Of a DNA stretch of 64,000 nt, positions 62,712-64,000 are shown in pieces. The position numbers were made by a program, and so were the translations under genes. The stretch covers positions 221,647 through 285,646 of the forward strand of contig NZ_BAGC01000033.1 in assembly GCF_000308655.1 (NCBI RefSeq), in the 5' to 3' direction. The DNA is from Nocardia niigatensis NBRC 100131. GTDB lineage: Bacteria > Actinomycetota > Actinomycetes > Mycobacteriales > Mycobacteriaceae. The notes under the pieces are model-generated. The model was not told the DNA's origin. It searched no databases and saw only the letters and a program-made list of their open reading frames with translations. Within the stretch, counting starts at the first letter, position 1; every line of letters starts with the position of its first letter.

Positions 62712-64000
62712 GTGCAGCGACGAATCATGGGGATCGAGACCGAATTCGGGGTGACGTGCACGTTCCACGGTCACCGTCGGTTGAGTCCTGACGAGGTGGC
62801 CCGGTATCTCTTCCGCCGGGTAGTTTCCTGGGGCCGTAGCTCGAACGTGTTCCTTCGTAATGGTGCCCGGCTCTACCTCGATGTCGGTTCCCATCCGGAG
62901 TACGCCACGGCCGAATGTGACAGCCTGGTGCAGTTGGTCACCCACGACCGCGCCGGCGAGCGGGTCCTGGAGGATCTGCTCATAGACGCCGAGCAGCGGC
63001 TCGCGGAGGAGGGTATCGGCGGCGATATCTACCTGTTCAAGAACAACACCGACTCGGCGGGCAACTCCTACGGCTGCCACGAGAATTTCCTCGTGGTCCG
63101 CGCCGGCGAGTTCTCCCGCATCTCGGACGTGCTGTTGCCGTTCCTGGTTACCCGCCAGCTGATCTGTGGCGCCGGCAAGGTGCTGCAGACCCCGAAGGCG
63201 GCCACCTTCTGCCTGTCGCAGCGGGCCGAGCACATCTGGGAGGGCGTCTCCTCGGCGACCACCCGCTCGCGGCCGATCATCAACACCCGCGACGAGCCGC
63301 ACGCCGATGCCGAGAAGTACCGGCGCCTGCACGTGATCGTGGGCGACTCGAACATGGCCGAGACCACCACCATGCTCAAGGTGGGCACGGCCTCGCTGGT
63401 GCTCGAGATGATCGAGGCGGGTGTCGCGTTCCGAGACTTCGCTCTGGACAACCCGATTCGCGCCATCCGCGAGGTGTCGCACGACCTCACCGGGCGCCGT
63501 CCGGTGCGGCTCGCGGGCGGCCGGCAGGCGAGCGCGCTCGACATCCAGCGCGAGTACTACGCCCGCGCCGTCGAGCACCTGCGCAACCGCGACCGCGACC
63601 CGCAGGTCGACGCCGTGGTGGATCTGTGGGGCCGCACCCTGGATGCCATCGAGGCGCAGGACTTCGCCAAGGTGGACACCGAGATCGACTGGATCATCAA
63701 GCGCAAGCTGTTCCAGCGCTACCAGGACCGCTACAACATGGAGCTGTCCGATCCCAAGATCGCCCAGCTCGATCTGGCCTACCACGACATCAAGCGCGGA
63801 CGCGGCGTCTTCGACCTGCTCGCCCGCAAGGGTCTGGCCAAGCGGATCACCGAGGACGAGGCGGTCGACGCGGCGGTCACCACGCCGCCGCAGACCACCC
63901 GCGCCAAGCTACGCGGCGATTTCATCACCGCCGCGCAGGAGGCGGGCCGCGACTTCACCGTCGACTGGGTTCACCTCAAGCTCAATGATCAGGCCCAGCG
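62712..64000 (+). CDS. pafA: Pup-protein ligase PafA, 3' end cut by the window
   Basis: From GTG 62712 the frame stays open to the window edge, about 429 codons of an expected ~450. [20 protein letters not shown] is the PafA N-terminus with the ATP-site Glu; [39 protein letters not shown] and [20 protein letters not shown] are shared with Dop, which identifies the carboxylate-amine-ligase fold. It lacks the Dop-type insert after the first motif. PafA activates the C-terminal Glu of Pup with ATP and joins it to a substrate lysine. Confidence 0.97.
   Translation, partial: MQRRIMGIETEFGVTCTFHGHRRLSPDEVARYLFRRVVSWGRSSNVFLRNGARLYLDVGSHPEYATAECDSLVQLVTHDRAGERVLEDLLIDAEQRLAEEGIGGDIYLFKNNTDSAGNSYGCHENFLVVRAGEFSRISDVLLPFLVTRQLICGAGKVLQTPKAATFCLSQRAEHIWEGVSSATTRSRPIINTRDEPHADAEKYRRLHVIVGDSNMAETTTMLKVGTASLVLEMIEAGVAFRDFALDNPIRAIREVSHDLTGRRPVRLAGGRQASALDIQREYYARAVEHLRNRDRDPQVDAVVDLWGRTLDAIEAQDFAKVDTEIDWIIKRKLFQRYQDRYNMELSDPKIAQLDLAYHDIKRGRGVFDLLARKGLAKRITEDEAVDAAVTTPPQTTRAKLRGDFITAAQEAGRDFTVDWVHLKLNDQAQ

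Overview
The window is high-GC actinobacterial chromosome, most likely Nocardia or a close mycolic-acid-containing relative. Evidence is the complete Pup-proteasome locus (mpa, dop, pup, prcB, prcA, pafA), F420-type enzymes, Mtb12-like secreted proteins, frequent GTG/TTG starts and start-stop overlaps. The gene order PAC2 - metH - hisE - hisG - RecB-like nuclease - trmI - mpa - dop - pup - prcB - prcA matches what I recall of M. tuberculosis Rv2125 to Rv2109c, but lineage-specific blocks interrupt it. No rRNA, tRNA, CRISPR array or intact insertion sequence was seen.

Layout. 1-2.2 kb: two genes of a DUF2397/DUF2398 Wadjet-type plasmid-defence operon running off the left edge. 2.3-4.9 kb: a haem-binding HbpS-like exported protein divergent from a NarL-type kinase/regulator pair, as in the Streptomyces HbpS-SenS-SenR system. 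4.9-7.5 kb: a DUF6285 - phosphotransferase - acyl-CoA dehydrogenase operon that looks like a 4-hydroxyacyl-CoA pathway. 8.0-14.2 kb: two paralogous alkyl sulfatases, one in an operon with two DUF202 membrane proteins and one a Tat lipoprotein facing a TetR gene across a perfect palindrome. 14.4-17.0 kb: DUF2127 membrane protein, XRE regulator and a resolvase-like small protein.

17.0-36.8 kb: the conserved core (PAC2, metH, Ser/Thr kinase, HAD phosphatase, hisE, hisG, nuclease, trmI, Mtb12-like pair, mpa). It is interrupted by an orphan primase, an oxygenase/methyltransferase pair, an NDH-2-like enzyme and a carnitine-type acyltransferase. 36.8-59 kb: a roughly 22 kb accessory block between mpa and dop. 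It holds a reductive pyrimidine-catabolism cluster with an F420-type enzyme, a 31-codon gene under a Crp/GlxR-type site, several DUF385 proteins, a GT39-like transferase, a PucR regulator, and a glutamine synthetase converging on helR, which carries an upstream rifamycin-associated element. It also holds a zone of gene decay at 50.9-52.1 kb and two TetR-controlled modules. 59-64 kb: dop, pup-prcB-prcA and pafA, the last cut by the right edge.

The core genes support protein turnover (Mpa unfolds pupylated proteins into PrcAB, PafA ligates Pup, Dop deamidates or removes it), methionine and histidine synthesis, and tRNA methylation. The accessory blocks add defence, antibiotic response, sulfate-ester, hydroxy-acid and pyrimidine use, and redox chemistry, mostly with local regulators and recognisable operators.
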